Positions 13,579-25,170 of a stretch of DNA of 64,000 nt are shown here, piece after piece. The DNA lies in contig NC_134398.1 in NCBI RefSeq assembly GCF_050003625.1, positions 63,868,891 through 63,932,890 on the forward strand. Direction: 5' to 3'. The stretch comes from Haematobia irritans (taxonomy: Eukaryota > Arthropoda > Insecta > Diptera > Muscidae). Numbering within the stretch: position 1 is the stretch's first letter; every line of letters starts with the position of its first letter. The notes under the pieces were generated by a model. It saw only the letters and a list, made by a program, of their open reading frames with translations, made no database searches and was not told where the DNA came from. The translations under genes were made by a program, and so were the position numbers.

Positions 13579-14806
13579 CATGTCTGTTCTGGGTCACACC
13601 GCATTGTGCACTACACTATACACTTTCTACACACCACACACAAAGTTAGTTGTTCTGAGTCACACGTGTGAACACTTTTTTCGGACTTTTAATCGAAAAA
13701 TGTGACAGCTGATTTTTTCTGCAAGCCATATTATTTGCAGACAGAAATTATAAACAAAACATATTTTGCCGGTATAAACATAAAAAATTAAAAGTAAGTG
13801 CGTAACTCAAAGCCATAAAATGCCTGCCGGATTTTTGTTAGCAGTGAATAATGTAAGGACAAGAGCAATTTATCAAGAAAAAGGAGACAATTGCGTGATG
13901 CTTCAAATCTGTTTTGATTTGTTTTTTTCTATCCCTCCTCAATGTTACTCATGAACAAACGATCGCCGTGTCGTTTTCGTTTTTGTTTTTGACGGCGGAG
14001 AAGTTTTTATTTTGGTTTTGGTCAAACAGTTTTTAACATCCATACATTAAAGGAAATTTAATTATAGTGGGCATAATTAACTATTCTGTTAAGGTTTTTC
14101 TCATTTGTATTGCTTAAATATTTACAATAATATTGCAAACAAATTTTCTATCGTGGCGGCCTCCATGTGCAGAAAGATATTGGCGGCGTGTTTTTTTTTA
14201 ATTTGCTCAGTGATTTGTGCACCAAGAACACTTTGCAGAATTGAAGATGCCATATTTTTCATGCAATAAATTTGGTAAAATTCACTTTTCTTAGCCCATC
14301 GATTTTGTAAAAGTTATAATTTAATTACCTTATATTTTCAAAAAGACCTTTGATTTGTTTAGGAAAGCGGATAGTATTCACAAAAATCAAAGATAATTTT
14401 GCTTAAAACTTTTTTGTGTTAACTTTTAAAAATTGTGGCAACATTATACTTTCGAACACACTGAAAACCAGCTGATTAAAACAACCCCAAAATTTATACA
14501 CCAATCAGAGGAAATTTCGGTTCAAATTTTAGATGGATTTTTAAAATCGTGGTTTCTGACATATATAAGTGACTTTCCCAATAAAATTTGCAAATATTTA
14601 TAAAAAACATATTAAAGTTTCAGAATCTGTTATTTATTTGTTATAAAAACTTCTAACTTTGCATACGATGGCTGTACACTAAGCCTACACAAAAGAAATG
14701 TTCGTGTACATTTTTCAGGTCTATGACGGTGTATAGTGTTGGCCAGAACACCTTTTAAGTGTGACACCATACGTAACTTGTACATGTGTGTACCAGAACA
14801 GACACG
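13579..14806. mobile_element. 1.2-kb non-coding inverted-repeat element
   Basis: The left end CATGTCTGTTCTGGGTCAC and the inverted right end (CGTGTCTGTTCTGGTACAC when reversed) form an imperfect TIR of about 20 bp, flanked by AAT (13576-13578 and 14807-14809). A 3-bp duplication would fit a PIF/Harbinger-like family, but the TIR is not diagnostic. The CAGCTGATT word near 13,705 recurs near 14,468. No transposase ORF. Confidence 0.45.
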
Positions 14807-14809
14807 AAT

Positions 14810-15034
14810 ATTGATGTTTTGAGTGCTCAAATTCTCACTAAGAATTGGCATTTCTGTGTTGCTCTAGTAGAAAGATTGCGACATGTTCAGTTTTTCCCAA
14901 AAAAAACAGAGATCATTTTCTTCGAATGTCCTAGAAAGTTTTTCATACTCGTAATTTTATATGCTACATTTCTTCCCTTGATTGTTTGGTGAAATCTTCA
15001 ATAGTTGAAGACCTGTAGTCGAAAACCGGAAAAA
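14810..15034. other. Unassigned stretch
   Basis: Nothing recognised. Confidence 0.3.
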
Positions 15035-15845
15035 TAGGATGGGTGTATAATATGTTTCCCACTCCGTTTGTAACGCTTCGGAACATTAATTTCAAAGTAC
15101 ACATGTGTTTGATGAGGATGAAATTCTATCTGTCCGTCTGTCTGCTGTATTCGCACTACAACCTTCAATTAAGTAATTGCGCTTAAATTTGACAAAGACT
15201 TGTTTGGGTCGGAAACAGGTCAAGTTCGAATATGAGCTAATTCCATGTTTGAATATAGCCGTCATATAAACATATCCTTCGATTTGCCCTCTTCAGTAAA
15301 TGGAAGCCCCAAATTTTCATCCGTTTTCCTTGAATTTTTAAAGTCTAGAGGTATTCCAATCTATAAAGGGCTATGTCACACTCGGTCCATCTTTTGATAT
15401 ACCCCCCACATGAACATCTGGTTTTACTTTGTGCTTGAAATTTGAAGTCTGAAGGAATTTTAGATACATAAAGTACTGCAATTGGTCTGGAATAATACGA
15501 TTTTCTTGAACACACAGGTGAGAAACTAAGATTCCCTCCAGACATTAAACAAAAATGTTCCTACAATTCTAAAACCTAATGCTACAAATTTGAAATGTAT
15601 CTTCGGAAAACATACCATTAGAACAGATCTTAAGGGAGGGGATCAATCAAATTCGCCTGAAATTGTGTTTTTAATTTATGTGCATCAAAAGTATCTACAC
15701 TTTAGTAAAGACCCAATATTAACCGATTTCCCATCATTGAATATTCCAAAATAAGGTAATTCATTACGAGGAGTTGTTTTAAAAAAAATTTGGTTTGCGC
15801 TCCATGGTGGTGGGATATTAAGATTCGGCTTGCCCGAATTTTTTA
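15035..15845 (+). repeat. DINE-like family 3 copy, degraded
   Basis: It contains CACTCCGTTTGTAACGC, CTGTCCGTCTGTCTGC and ends near CATGGTGGTGGGATATTAAG followed by TTCGGCTTGCCCGAA. It aligns with the ends of the copy at 18,771-24,515. Confidence 0.6.
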
Positions 15846-16329
15846 TCACTGATTCTTTTTGTACATCCCTTTTAAAATATTTTATGTATATGCAATTAAT
15901 GCAAGTTTTTGTTAAAAAAATTCACTCGAACGATGATGTGGTTATTTCTGTCCAATCGAGTTTTCTGTCCTCAACCAATAGTATTCAGCAACATAAGCGG
16001 ACAGACAAAAATTGTTCAATGACATCGTAAACCGCTTTTGGCAATAACGTTGATGATGCTTTGCATATACATGTATCATAATTACGAGGAATGAATTTTT
16101 CGTATGAAACACTTCAGATATGCACGTTCAAACAAAATGTATTTAAAGTAAATTGCAGCACAAGGCCTTCTACCATAACATACCAGCCTTTTGACATTTA
16201 TTCATTTGTGGTTGTGTTTAACATCGTTGGATAAGCAGCAGAATATGTGCACTTGTGTTCTTTCATATTTGAGCAACATTTCTCGACTAGGATTGCCAAA
16301 TCACCTCATTCAAGTCGTATGATAATGTT

Positions 16330-16516
16330 GAAAATGTTACTGTTAAAACCGAGAGAGTGATTAAACTCTTAACATCATTGGACTCACTTAATTGTAAGCA
16401 AATTCAATTCGTAAGCGTTATAACATTCGTGAGTGGTTTTCGTGTCTCAGGGCTCACATGTTAATCACGAACATTTCCGTGAATCACGACAATTTCGTGT
16501 TACGTGCACACCTCTA
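16330..16516. repeat. One arm of a CGTGA-rich hAT foldback element
   Basis: CGTGAATCACGACAATTTCGTG words ending in GCACACCTCTA match the right end of the foldback at 43,504-49,687 (ends CACCTCTA). No matching left terminus was found nearby. Confidence 0.5.
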
Positions 16517-16608
16517 ATTCACATTTGATATTGTAATGACACGTCGACTTTTCGATTTTTCAAAACTATACGGACAAAAATAAGTTTAGTTGTAAAAAAT
16601 ATGGGTTT

Positions 16609-16790
16609 CACTGAAAAAAAGTTTACTTGGATCCAAAGATTTTGACCTTCGTTTAAAGATTTTGGTATCAATTCCGAGCCAAAGATGCGGCTTCTTTTAA
16701 ATAAAGACATTTTTAGTGATCTCTTCGGCTTTAAATCTAGGATCAACAAAATTAAAATAGGGGTACACATCTTTTTGTCGAATTTTCCTA
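16609..16790 (-). repeat. Fragment of the CACTGAAAA element family
   Basis: CACTGAAAAAAAG is followed by CCAAAGATTTTGACC and GATTTTGGTATCAATTCCGAG, matching the reversed end of the family seen at 32,810-33,454 and 63,197. Confidence 0.5.
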
Positions 16791-18065
16791 CTCTTTTCTC
16801 GGTATATTAATAAAGTTATTCACGTACAAACATATGCCAGTTTAAAAATCCAAATTGTAACGGATACTTCAAAGCAAAAATTCAAAATTATGTGTTTCAT
16901 TGATATTATTTTTCGGGCACATGATAGAGAAGCGAATTTTTTGAGGGTGTGTGCTAGCATGTAAATGTCCATTTTTCTGGTGATTTTGGTTACATGAGGT
17001 TCTTCATTTTTCTGTTTGAGTACGAAGTAATGCTCGTATATGTCCTTTCCTGTGTATGTATAACCATTTCAAAAGTGTGTAATTATCCTTGAAGTGTTCA
17101 CCCAACAACAACAACAACATCAACTCTATTTGTAACTGCATGGGAATTTGTAGTGATGTGAATGACAATCGGCATGACATTTTACTACATACACACATGC
17201 ATATATGGCAAGTGTATAATTTAACATTTAAGTTTTGTTGTTTGTTATTATTGTCTTTGTTGTCGCAGCTCTTATAATTTGTTGTTTTGCTTTAGTCTTT
17301 TAATTGAAAAAGTTATCCAACAAATAAGATAACATGGGGGGTTTTCTTTGCAGTTTCCTGTCAATAGTGGCAATCTCAACAATAGTGCAACTATGCTAAC
17401 GAAAATATTTCCACTAATGATAGCAATTGTAGTTCAAATTGGTTCTTACTACGTCCTCCAGTTTAGTAATAATAACAATAAAATCTTCAGAGCACGAAAA
17501 CTTTGTGTATCATTGTTGCAGCGGATTTTACCGAATAAATCGAAAGTGTAATCAAAAACTATACCAGTGAGAAATTTGCAATTCTATTTGTTGGTATATA
17601 TTGATTTTAAACTATTTTTTGATTCGGAGCAAATTAAGAATTTCAAAAGCAATTGAGCATAAAAACCCAAAAGAGAAGACTTAATCCTGTGCCGTTTACA
17701 TGTGTACGTGACTTTTAAACGAAATATTTTAATCACTTTAACCGGAAATACGGAACTATTAAAGCATATATTCCATTACGCGGGAGGCCAAACTTCATTG
17801 TGGTGAATGTGAGATAAAAATCATTATTTCTGCAATACAAGACCGCTGACCCACTACCCATCATGTAAGGTGTTCCATCAACCCATTGGCGATGGCAATT
17901 AACTTTCACGTAAGCCGTTTATCAAACACGGCAAAAGTCCATTTGTTGCTCGTCCCTTGCATTCACGAGGACTCTACGGGTGGATTTATGTGCATAGGTG
18001 TATGAAATGTAAAGTGGCTTAAAATCAAATGTAATAAAAAGAAAAGAGCAACCGTCATCATTTCC

Positions 18066-18770
18066 TGCACCGAAAAAAAAATTCACGTAAAATTTTCCAA
18101 TTAAAATTTTAATTGAGTTTTAAAAAATATTCCATTGAATCAACAAATTTTTTTATTGGAACAAAACTCAATCACAAAAATTAATAATATCAATTAATTT
18201 TTTAATTGGATCAATTAATTTTTTAATTGATCTTCAATTAATTGATACTATCATTTCTGTGATTGAAGACATTTCAATTAAAAAATTAATTGGATCAATT
18301 AACTTCGTAATTGAATTAGAAAAATAGTCAACAAAACACGTATCCATTGAAACACATCGTAGAAGAATGTCCAGAGAATGAAGCCGACCCATTCTTGGTA
18401 GCGGCGCTGCAATACAAATTTGTCTATTCGGCTCCGGTTCATTAATAAATAAAATTAAACGTATCTGTAAAAGTACAAGACAAATTTTAATTTTATTCAC
18501 CTCTGCTCATCCATTCTCACACAGAAAAAAAAGTAAACTGCTTTATAGCAAGAATGAACTACGTCGTGCGAAAATTGAACTAAATTATATTCCACATTTT
18601 GAGATTTCTACAAAGCGTTGTTAAAACCACGAATATTTAATGCCCCATTATACTTTTTAACTGCAGTTTACGAAATTATAGGACAGGAAACATGAATCAA
18701 AAGTAGAGGAGAAAATTATTGGCGCCACATCATTACTGTTTTAACGATACTTTAGTTCATTCTTACTATT
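18066..18770. other. AATTAATTTTTTAATTG-rich repeat DNA
   Basis: It starts with CACCGAAAAAAAAATTCACG and carries many inverted AATTAATTTTTTAATTG words (18,100-18,310), as at 45,430-45,570 and 47,700-47,760. At 18,527 a CACACAGAAAAAAAAG end begins a GAACTA-rich segment like that at 37,264. Boundaries are unclear; no ORF of note. Confidence 0.35.
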
Positions 18771-19174
18771 TTTATACCCACCACCATAGAATGGTGACGG
18801 GGGTATAATAACTTTGTCATTCCGTTTGTAACACGCAGGACTGTGGAGCCGGAGTCGGAGTCTTGGAGTCGGAGTCTGAAGATTTTGCTGGAGACGGAGT
18901 CGGAGTCGTAAAAATTTTGCTCGACTCCGACTCCGGCTAAACCAAATTTTTTAAAACACTTCACATTTTTGTAACTAAGCAAGTTTTTACGCAAATTAGT
19001 TTCCATTGCGTTATTCATTCGATCAATGTACAGCATGATTGTAAATGAAAACCAACTTCCAATTACGGCTATTTTTTTACGTTTCCTAGAATGTTAGACT
19101 AGCAGATGGGCTGGATCGATCCATTTTAATGCCCATATCAATTTATTTGAAATATTTCGAACAATCGAAATTAT

Positions 19175-20549
19175 TTTTATACCCTTCACCACTACTGTGG
19201 AACAGGGTATAATAAGTTTGTGCATTTGTATGTAACGCCAAGAAGGAGTAATCATAGACCAACCTTTTAGTATACGGATCGGCTTAGAATTAAATTCTGA
19301 GTCGATTTAGCGATGTCCGTCTGTCTGTCTGTCCGTCTGTCCGTCTGTCTGTCTGTCTGTTGATGTATTTTTGTGTGCAAAGTACAGCTCGCAGTTTTAG
19401 TCCGATTGTCCTAAAATTTGGTATAGGGTCCTGTTTCGGCTCAAAGACGATCCCTATTGATTTTGGAAAAAATCGGTTCAGATTTAGATATAGCTGCCAT
19501 ATATATTTTTCGTCGATCTGGTCATAATTGGCGTGTATATCAACCGATCTTCCTCAAATTCCGTACATCCGAATATTTTATGGGTCTCGAAAAACTTGCA
19601 AAATACCAGCCAAATCGGTTCAGATTTAGATATAGCTCTCATATATAGCTTTCGCCCGATTTACACTCATTTGCCCAAAGAGGCCAATTTTTAACTCCGA
19701 TTTGGTTGAAATTTTGCACAGGGAGTAGAATTAGCATTGTAACTATGCGTGCCAAATTTGGTTGACATCGGTTCAGATTTGGATATATCTCCCATATATA
19801 GCTTTCGCCCGATTTACACTCATATGACCACAGAGGCCAATTTTTTGCTCCGATTTAGTTGAAATTTTGCACAGGGAGTAGAATTAGCATTGTAGCTATG
19901 CGTGCCAAATTTGGTTGAAAACGGTTCAGATTTAGATATATCTCCCATATATAGCTTTCGCCCGATTTACACTCATATGACCACAGAGGCCAATTTTTAA
20001 CTCCGATTTAGTTGAAATTTTGCACAGAGAGATTAATTAGCATTGTTGCTATGCGTGCCAAATTTGGTTGAAATCGGTTCAGATTTAGATATAGCTCCCA
20101 TATATATGTTTTTCTGATTTCGACAAAAATGGTCAAAATACCAACAATTTCCTTGTAAAATCGCCACTGCTTAGTCGCAAAGTTGTAAAACTGACTCTAA
20201 TTTTCCTAAACTTCTAATACATATATATTGAGTGATAAATCATAAATAAATGTTTGCGAAGTTTCCTTAAAATTGCTTCAGATTTAAATGTTTCCCATAT
20301 TTTTTTACTAACATTGTGTTCCACCCTAGTGCATTAGCCGACTTAAATTTTGTGTCTATAGATTTTGTAGAAGTCTATCAAATTCTTCCAGATCGAGTGA
20401 TATTTAAATGTATGTATTTGGGACAAACCTTTATATATAGCCCAAAACACATTTGACGGATGTGATATGGTATCGAAAATTTAGATCTACAAAGTGGTGC
20501 AGGGTATAATATAGTCGGCCCCGCCCGACTTTAGACTTTCCTTACTGGT
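19175..20549 (-). mobile_element. DINE-like family 2, reverse-oriented, nested in the hAT element
   Basis: It runs from TTATACCCTTCACCACTACTG through GTCTGTCTGTCC and repeated CTCCCATATATAGCTTTCGC units to GCCCGACTTTAGACTTTCC. It is the reverse complement of the copy at 2571-4010. Confidence 0.75.
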
Positions 20550-20589
20550 TTTTAATTTTATTTTAAGGCCATATACATATGTGGAATAT

Positions 20590-21700
20590 TGACAGAAAAA
20601 TTTTTCAAAGTTGTTTTTTATAGAAAATTTTGTCAAAATGGTATTTCTATACAAAGTGTTGTCAAAATTTTATTTCTATAGCAAATTTTCTCAAAATTTT
20701 ATTTCTATAAAAAATGTTTTCAAAATTTTATTACTATAGAAATATATTTTTCTATAGAAAATTTAGTCAAAGTTTTATTTCTATAGAAAACTGAGTTAAA
20801 ATTTTGTTTCTATAGAATATTTTGCAAAATTTTATTTCTGTAGAAAATTTTGAAAATTTTGTTTGCTACACAAAAATTTTTCAAAATTTTATTTCTATTG
20901 ATAATTTTCTTTCTATAAAAATTTAAGTCAAAATTTTATTTCTATAGAAAATTTAGTCAAAATTTTGCAGAATTTTATTTACTACACAAAAATGTTTCTA
21001 AAATTGTATTTTTATTGATAATTTTTCCAAATTTTATTTCTATAAGAAAAAATTGTCACATTTTATTTCTATAGCAAATTTTCTCAAAATTTTATTTCTA
21101 TAAAAAATTTATTCAAAATTTTATTACTATAGAAATATATTTTTCTATAGAAAATTTAGTCAAAGTTTTATTTCTATAGAAAATTGAGTTAAAATTTTGT
21201 TTCTATAGAATATTTTGCAACATTTTATTTCTATAGAAAATTTTGAAAATTTTGTTTGTTACACAAAAATTTTTCAAAATTTTATTTCTATTGATAATTT
21301 TCTTTCTATAAAAATTTAAGTCAAAATTTTATTTCTATAGAAAATTTAGTCAAAATTTTGCAGAATTTTATTTACTACACAAAAATTTTTCTAAAATTTT
21401 ATTTTTATTGATAATTTTTCCAAATTTTATTTCTATAAGAAAAAATTGTCATATTTTATTTCTATAGCAAATTTTCTCAAACTTTTTTTCTTAATGATGC
21501 TCACTGGTACTCACTGCTATAAAAAATGTATTCAAAATTTTTTTACTATAGAAATATTTTTTTATATAAAATTTAGTCAAAATTGCATTTCTATAGAAAA
21601 TTTAGTCAAAATTTTGTTTCTATAGAATATTTTCTATAGAAATAAAATTTTGCAAAATGTTATTTACTAGACAAAAATTTTTCCAAAATTGTATACTCAC
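20590..21700 (+). repeat. AAATTTTATTTCTATAG short repeats with 393-bp higher-order duplication
   Basis: About 25-bp units around TTTATTTCTATAGAAAATTT. The landmark CTATAGCAAATTTTCTC occurs near 20,681, 21,074 and 21,467, exactly 393 bp apart, so a block of many short units was duplicated as a whole, giving two full copies and part of a third. Similar short-unit arrays are at 4060-4470, 41,360-41,740 and 46,790-47,240. Confidence 0.8.
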
Positions 21701-22330
21701 TGCTAAGTCGAAAACTTGTAGAAATGACTCAAATTTTCAAATTTTTCAATGAATGATTCATAAATGCATTTTTGCGAAATTGTCTAAACAATTATAAATA
21801 TTTCCCAAATATTGCCCGAGATTTTGTAGAAGCCTGATTTGAGATTTTATCAAAATGTAGATCTAAATACAAAGTTGTCCAGAGTACATTAAAATCGGCC
21901 CGCCCGACTTTAGACTTTCCTTGCATTTTTATTTTTTTAAATTGTGTTACGTCCCATAACGTTAGATGTAAATTTTAAGTACATAGATTTTGTAGAAGTG
22001 TATACATTTTTGTCTAAATCGATTCAGATTCAAATTCATGCATATGGGAATATAAACCTTTATATAGCTCGAAACAAATTTAAAGGATTTGAGATAGTAT
22101 CAATAATTTTGATCCACAAATACATATACTGTTGGTATCTTCTCATATTATAATGGGTATTTATATTATTATTTTATTTATTAAACATTGCCCTAAATTT
22201 GAAATATAGAGTTCAATTGGCATCTAATGTGAAATTAAGACCTTTTTTGCACACATAAATAAATACGATACTTTATATCGATCCACTTACGGTACCCCCA
22301 CAATAGAACTACAAATTAGTGGTATTAAAA
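21697..22330 (-). repeat. Two family 2 DINE-like end fragments
   Basis: 21,697-21,925 ends CGGCCCGCCCGACTTTAGAC like the 20,549 end; 21,930-22,130 carries the ATAGATTTTGTAGAAGT and CCTTTATATAGC block again. Both lack the tandem core. Confidence 0.5.
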
Positions 22331-22973
22331 TGAGATTTAGTTATATTACCCGGAGTCGACTCCGGAGTCGGAGTCGGAGTCGAGCTGATGAAAAAAGCTG
22401 GAGTCGGAGTCGAGCAAAATTGGCTCGACTCCACAGCCCTGGTAACACGTCGAAATATCGATTTCCAACTATATAAAGTATATATTCTTGATCAGGGAGA
22501 AATTCTAAGACGATATAACCATGTCCGTCTGTCTGTCTGTCAGTCTGTTGTAATCATGCTACAGTCTTCAATAATGAAGCAATCGTGCTGAAATTTTGCA
22601 CAAACTGTCTTTTGTCTGCAGTCAGGTCAAGTTCGAAGATGGGCTATATCCAGGTTTTGATATAGTCCCCATATAAATCGACCTACAGATTTGAGGTCTT
22701 GCGCTTATAGAAATCATAGTTATTATCCAATTTGCCTGAAATTTGAAATCTAGAGGTATTTTATGACCATAAAGAGGTGTGCCGAAAATGGTGAGTATCG
22801 GTCCATATTTTGGTATAGCCCCATAAGAACGATCTCCCAATTTAACTCCTTAGGTTTGTAGAAACCGTAGTTTTTTCCGATTTGCCTGAAATTGTAAATA
22901 TTCTGGTATTTAAGGCTCACAAAAACGTGTATCGGATTAAGATTGTATCGGTCCATTTGGTAATGCCTCCATA

Positions 22974-24115
22974 CACGCACAGAAAAAACATGTTTGGACA
23001 TGGTTGCCGCATCCATTTAATGCTTATTGAGAGTATGTAATTGTCTCGAAAACCATGTATTTTGTCTTTGTAAAAATAAATTTCGAGCGGAGAAAAATAT
23101 ATGTTGGCAATAAGCATTTAAATGGTTCTCAAATGCCGCAAACATGTTCTATTATTTAAATGATAGAATTTGAGACCATTATATGGTCGGGAAAATCATG
23201 TACCTGACCATTCAATTTTTTTACTTTTTTGCAGAGAAAAAAGTATTTTTATAGGTTACATATAGACATGTCTCGAATCATTACATGGCCATAAAGACCA
23301 TGTACATTGTTTTCGTGACCATTTAATTTTTTAATTTTTTTGCAGCGACAAGAATTTTATAAAAACATTGAGCAGGTATACACGATTTTCATTTTGCGCG
23401 TCAGTCGTGTGTTGATTGTTTCTTGGAATGGACGGAGAATACGGAATTATTGTGTTTTGTGTTAATTTATTTATTCAGAAATGGCACGTGGTTTTATGTG
23501 AATACAAAAAAAGAAAGTGTAATTGAAAAAAATTTACCTGGTTTTTGTTCTGCATTTTGATATATGGTATAATTTATTTTTATTTGCAATTACATGATGT
23601 CTGCGTTTGTACATTTGATGGGCACGAAGTAAATATGGAATGATTACTTATTGTTGAAATTGAACCAAACTAGCGTGTATAAAAATATGTGATGTTTGTG
23701 TGCACGACATTATAAATACAAATAAACAATGAATTAGTTTATAAAAAAATAAAAACAAAGTTGATTTTGTGTTTTCTTTTCTCAAGTGGCGTCCTTTTTT
23801 CGACGACGAAAAAGTGTTTTCATAAAAATCAAAAGATTTTAGGTTGTGACCATGTTCTTTTAACTAGAAGAAAAACATTTTTGACGAATAACATAACATT
23901 TTAGATCGTGACCATTGTCTTTTAATGGAAACAAAATTCTTTTTATCAATATAATAACATTTTAGATGAGGACAATAGTATTTTTCTTAGAACCATGTTC
24001 ACTGATCCAACATGGTTGCAGGTTAAAATGTTACATGGTCGCCGCAAAAATAGTTGCTATCATATTATTTTGCTCTTCGAATATGATTGTGACAATCATG
24101 TTTCTTCTCTGCGTG
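22974..24115. mobile_element. CAC...GTG-ended element, ATG-motif type
   Basis: CACGCACAGAAAAAACATG at the left, CATGTTTCTTCTCTGCGTG at the right, with TA at 22972-22973 and 24116-24117. Subterminal regions repeat ACCATGT/ACATGGT words in inverted order. Its ends resemble those of the compact 250-bp element at 40,460-40,709. No transposase ORF. Confidence 0.7.
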
Positions 24116-24536
24116 TATAGACCGATTTCACTTATTGAGGGTATAGACGGCGCACAGATTATGAAAATTGCTTGAAACTCAATGCAAAATTTCCAGATTT
24201 TATTTCTCGGGTGAAAATCTACAGATTTAAGATTTCACATCAAGACATTATTTTATAATTTTCTTGCACACTTACAAGAGATGTTAATGATTCCTCTAAA
24301 ACTCAAACAAAAATGGTTCTTATAAATCCAGAATCTGATGTAGTCTTCATAGGTAAAATCTTTAAATTTATCTTCGTGAAGTGTACTGGTTGAACTGCTC
24401 TGCTTGATCTGTCCTCAAACCCCCCTGAAATTTCAAAGGAAACCTTAATATTTGATTCATGGTGGTGGATATTTAAGATTCGGCCCGGCCGAACTTACTG
24501 CTGCATATACTTGTTGGGAATAACTTTAGTTCATAT

Positions 24537-25132
24537 TGTTACGAATTTGATAATTATAGATATAAGTTTATTTAAATTAGTTTCCGTTAATTTAAAATTG
24601 TAACGATAAAATTTCGCTATCACTTGTTGGAATCATCCATTCATTTTCTAGTATTTTCCTGAATTTCTTTTATGTTCTTTTGTTTGCTTACCGAAATGTT
24701 AGTTCTTACTCTCTCATAGAATAACAACCCCTTTGCTTTGTTATTTTGCTTTCTCATTTCATCTCATTGTCTATTGTCATTGTTGTTGTAGTAATGCGAG
24801 CATATATCTATGTGAGTGTGTATGTGTTTGGCAGCCACCAGACGAATTACTTAATGGTCGTAGATCCTTCTAGCATTGTCTAAGAATGTTCTGGCGTTGC
24901 CAGAATATTGTAGTGCTACCAGAATGTTCTCGTATTGCCACACCGTCATATATAAAAGCGCTCGCATGCTGCTAACGAGTCAGTCTTAATTAAAGCGTCA
25001 AACGAATAACTTCAGTGTGAACGAATTGTAAAGTGTGAAGTCATAGTAAATAAATTGTAGATTGTCGTTATTTAAAAGAACTGTGTTTTAATTGTCGGGT
25101 AATTAAAAACGCCTAAATATAAAAACGTAACA
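24537..25132 (+). repeat. 5' LTR
   Basis: 596 bp, TG...CA with a 7-bp terminal inverted repeat TGTTACG/CGTAACA. Reading both copies line by line I found no difference from the 3' LTR. Confidence 0.95.
24884..24984 (+). promoter_or_regulatory. LTR promoter: two HSE-like sites, TATA box and initiator
   Basis: GAATGTTC (nGAAnnTTCn, heat-shock-element-like) occurs at 24884-24891 and 24922-24929. TATATAAAAG lies at 24949-24958 and an arthropod initiator TCAGT at 24980-24984, about 31 bp downstream, so transcription likely starts at 24982. AATAAA near 25,048 would end the R region. The arrangement is repeated 3,940 bp downstream in the 3' LTR. Heat induction is inference. Confidence 0.65.
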
Positions 25133-25134
25133 AT

Positions 25135-25152
25135 TGGTGTCGGAAGTGAAAT
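25135..25152 (+). promoter_or_regulatory. Primer binding site of the LTR element
   Basis: TGGTGTCGGAAGTGAAAT begins 2 bp after the 5' LTR, the usual place and TGG start for a tRNA-primed site. I cannot assign the tRNA. Confidence 0.6.
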
Positions 25153-25170
25153 AACGAAAAAAAATCTACA

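Larger units (their letters stand above)
15850..18065. other. Mostly unassigned; includes foldback-arm and CAC-element fragments
   Basis: Apart from fragments at 16,330-16,516 and 16,609-16,790 I see no repeat family, RNA gene or credible coding region. ORFs of 60-83 codons lack motifs. A short (CAA)n run is at about 17,104-17,118. Confidence 0.35.
18836..22441. mobile_element. Non-autonomous hAT element with (GGAGTC)n ends
   Basis: The left terminus CAGGACTGTGGAGCCGG and the right terminus CGACTCCACAGCCCTG are inverted repeats, flanked by a perfect 8-bp duplication GTAACACG (18828-18835 and 22442-22449), diagnostic of hAT. Subterminal GGAGTC hexamers fill both ends (18,850-18,945 and 22,350-22,430). 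The interior holds family 2 DINE-like copies and an AT-rich tandem array, with no hAT transposase. Confidence 0.85.
18771..24515 (+). repeat. DINE-like family 3 copy, split by two insertions
   Basis: The family 3 body is made of 18,771-18,835, 22,442-22,973 and 24,116-24,515. It starts TATACCCACCACCATAG and ends with GGCCCGGCCGAACTTACTG...ATATACTTGTT. The hAT insert at 18,836 and the CAC element at 22,974 interrupt it, each with duplicated target sequence, so the three parts rejoin cleanly. Confidence 0.7.
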
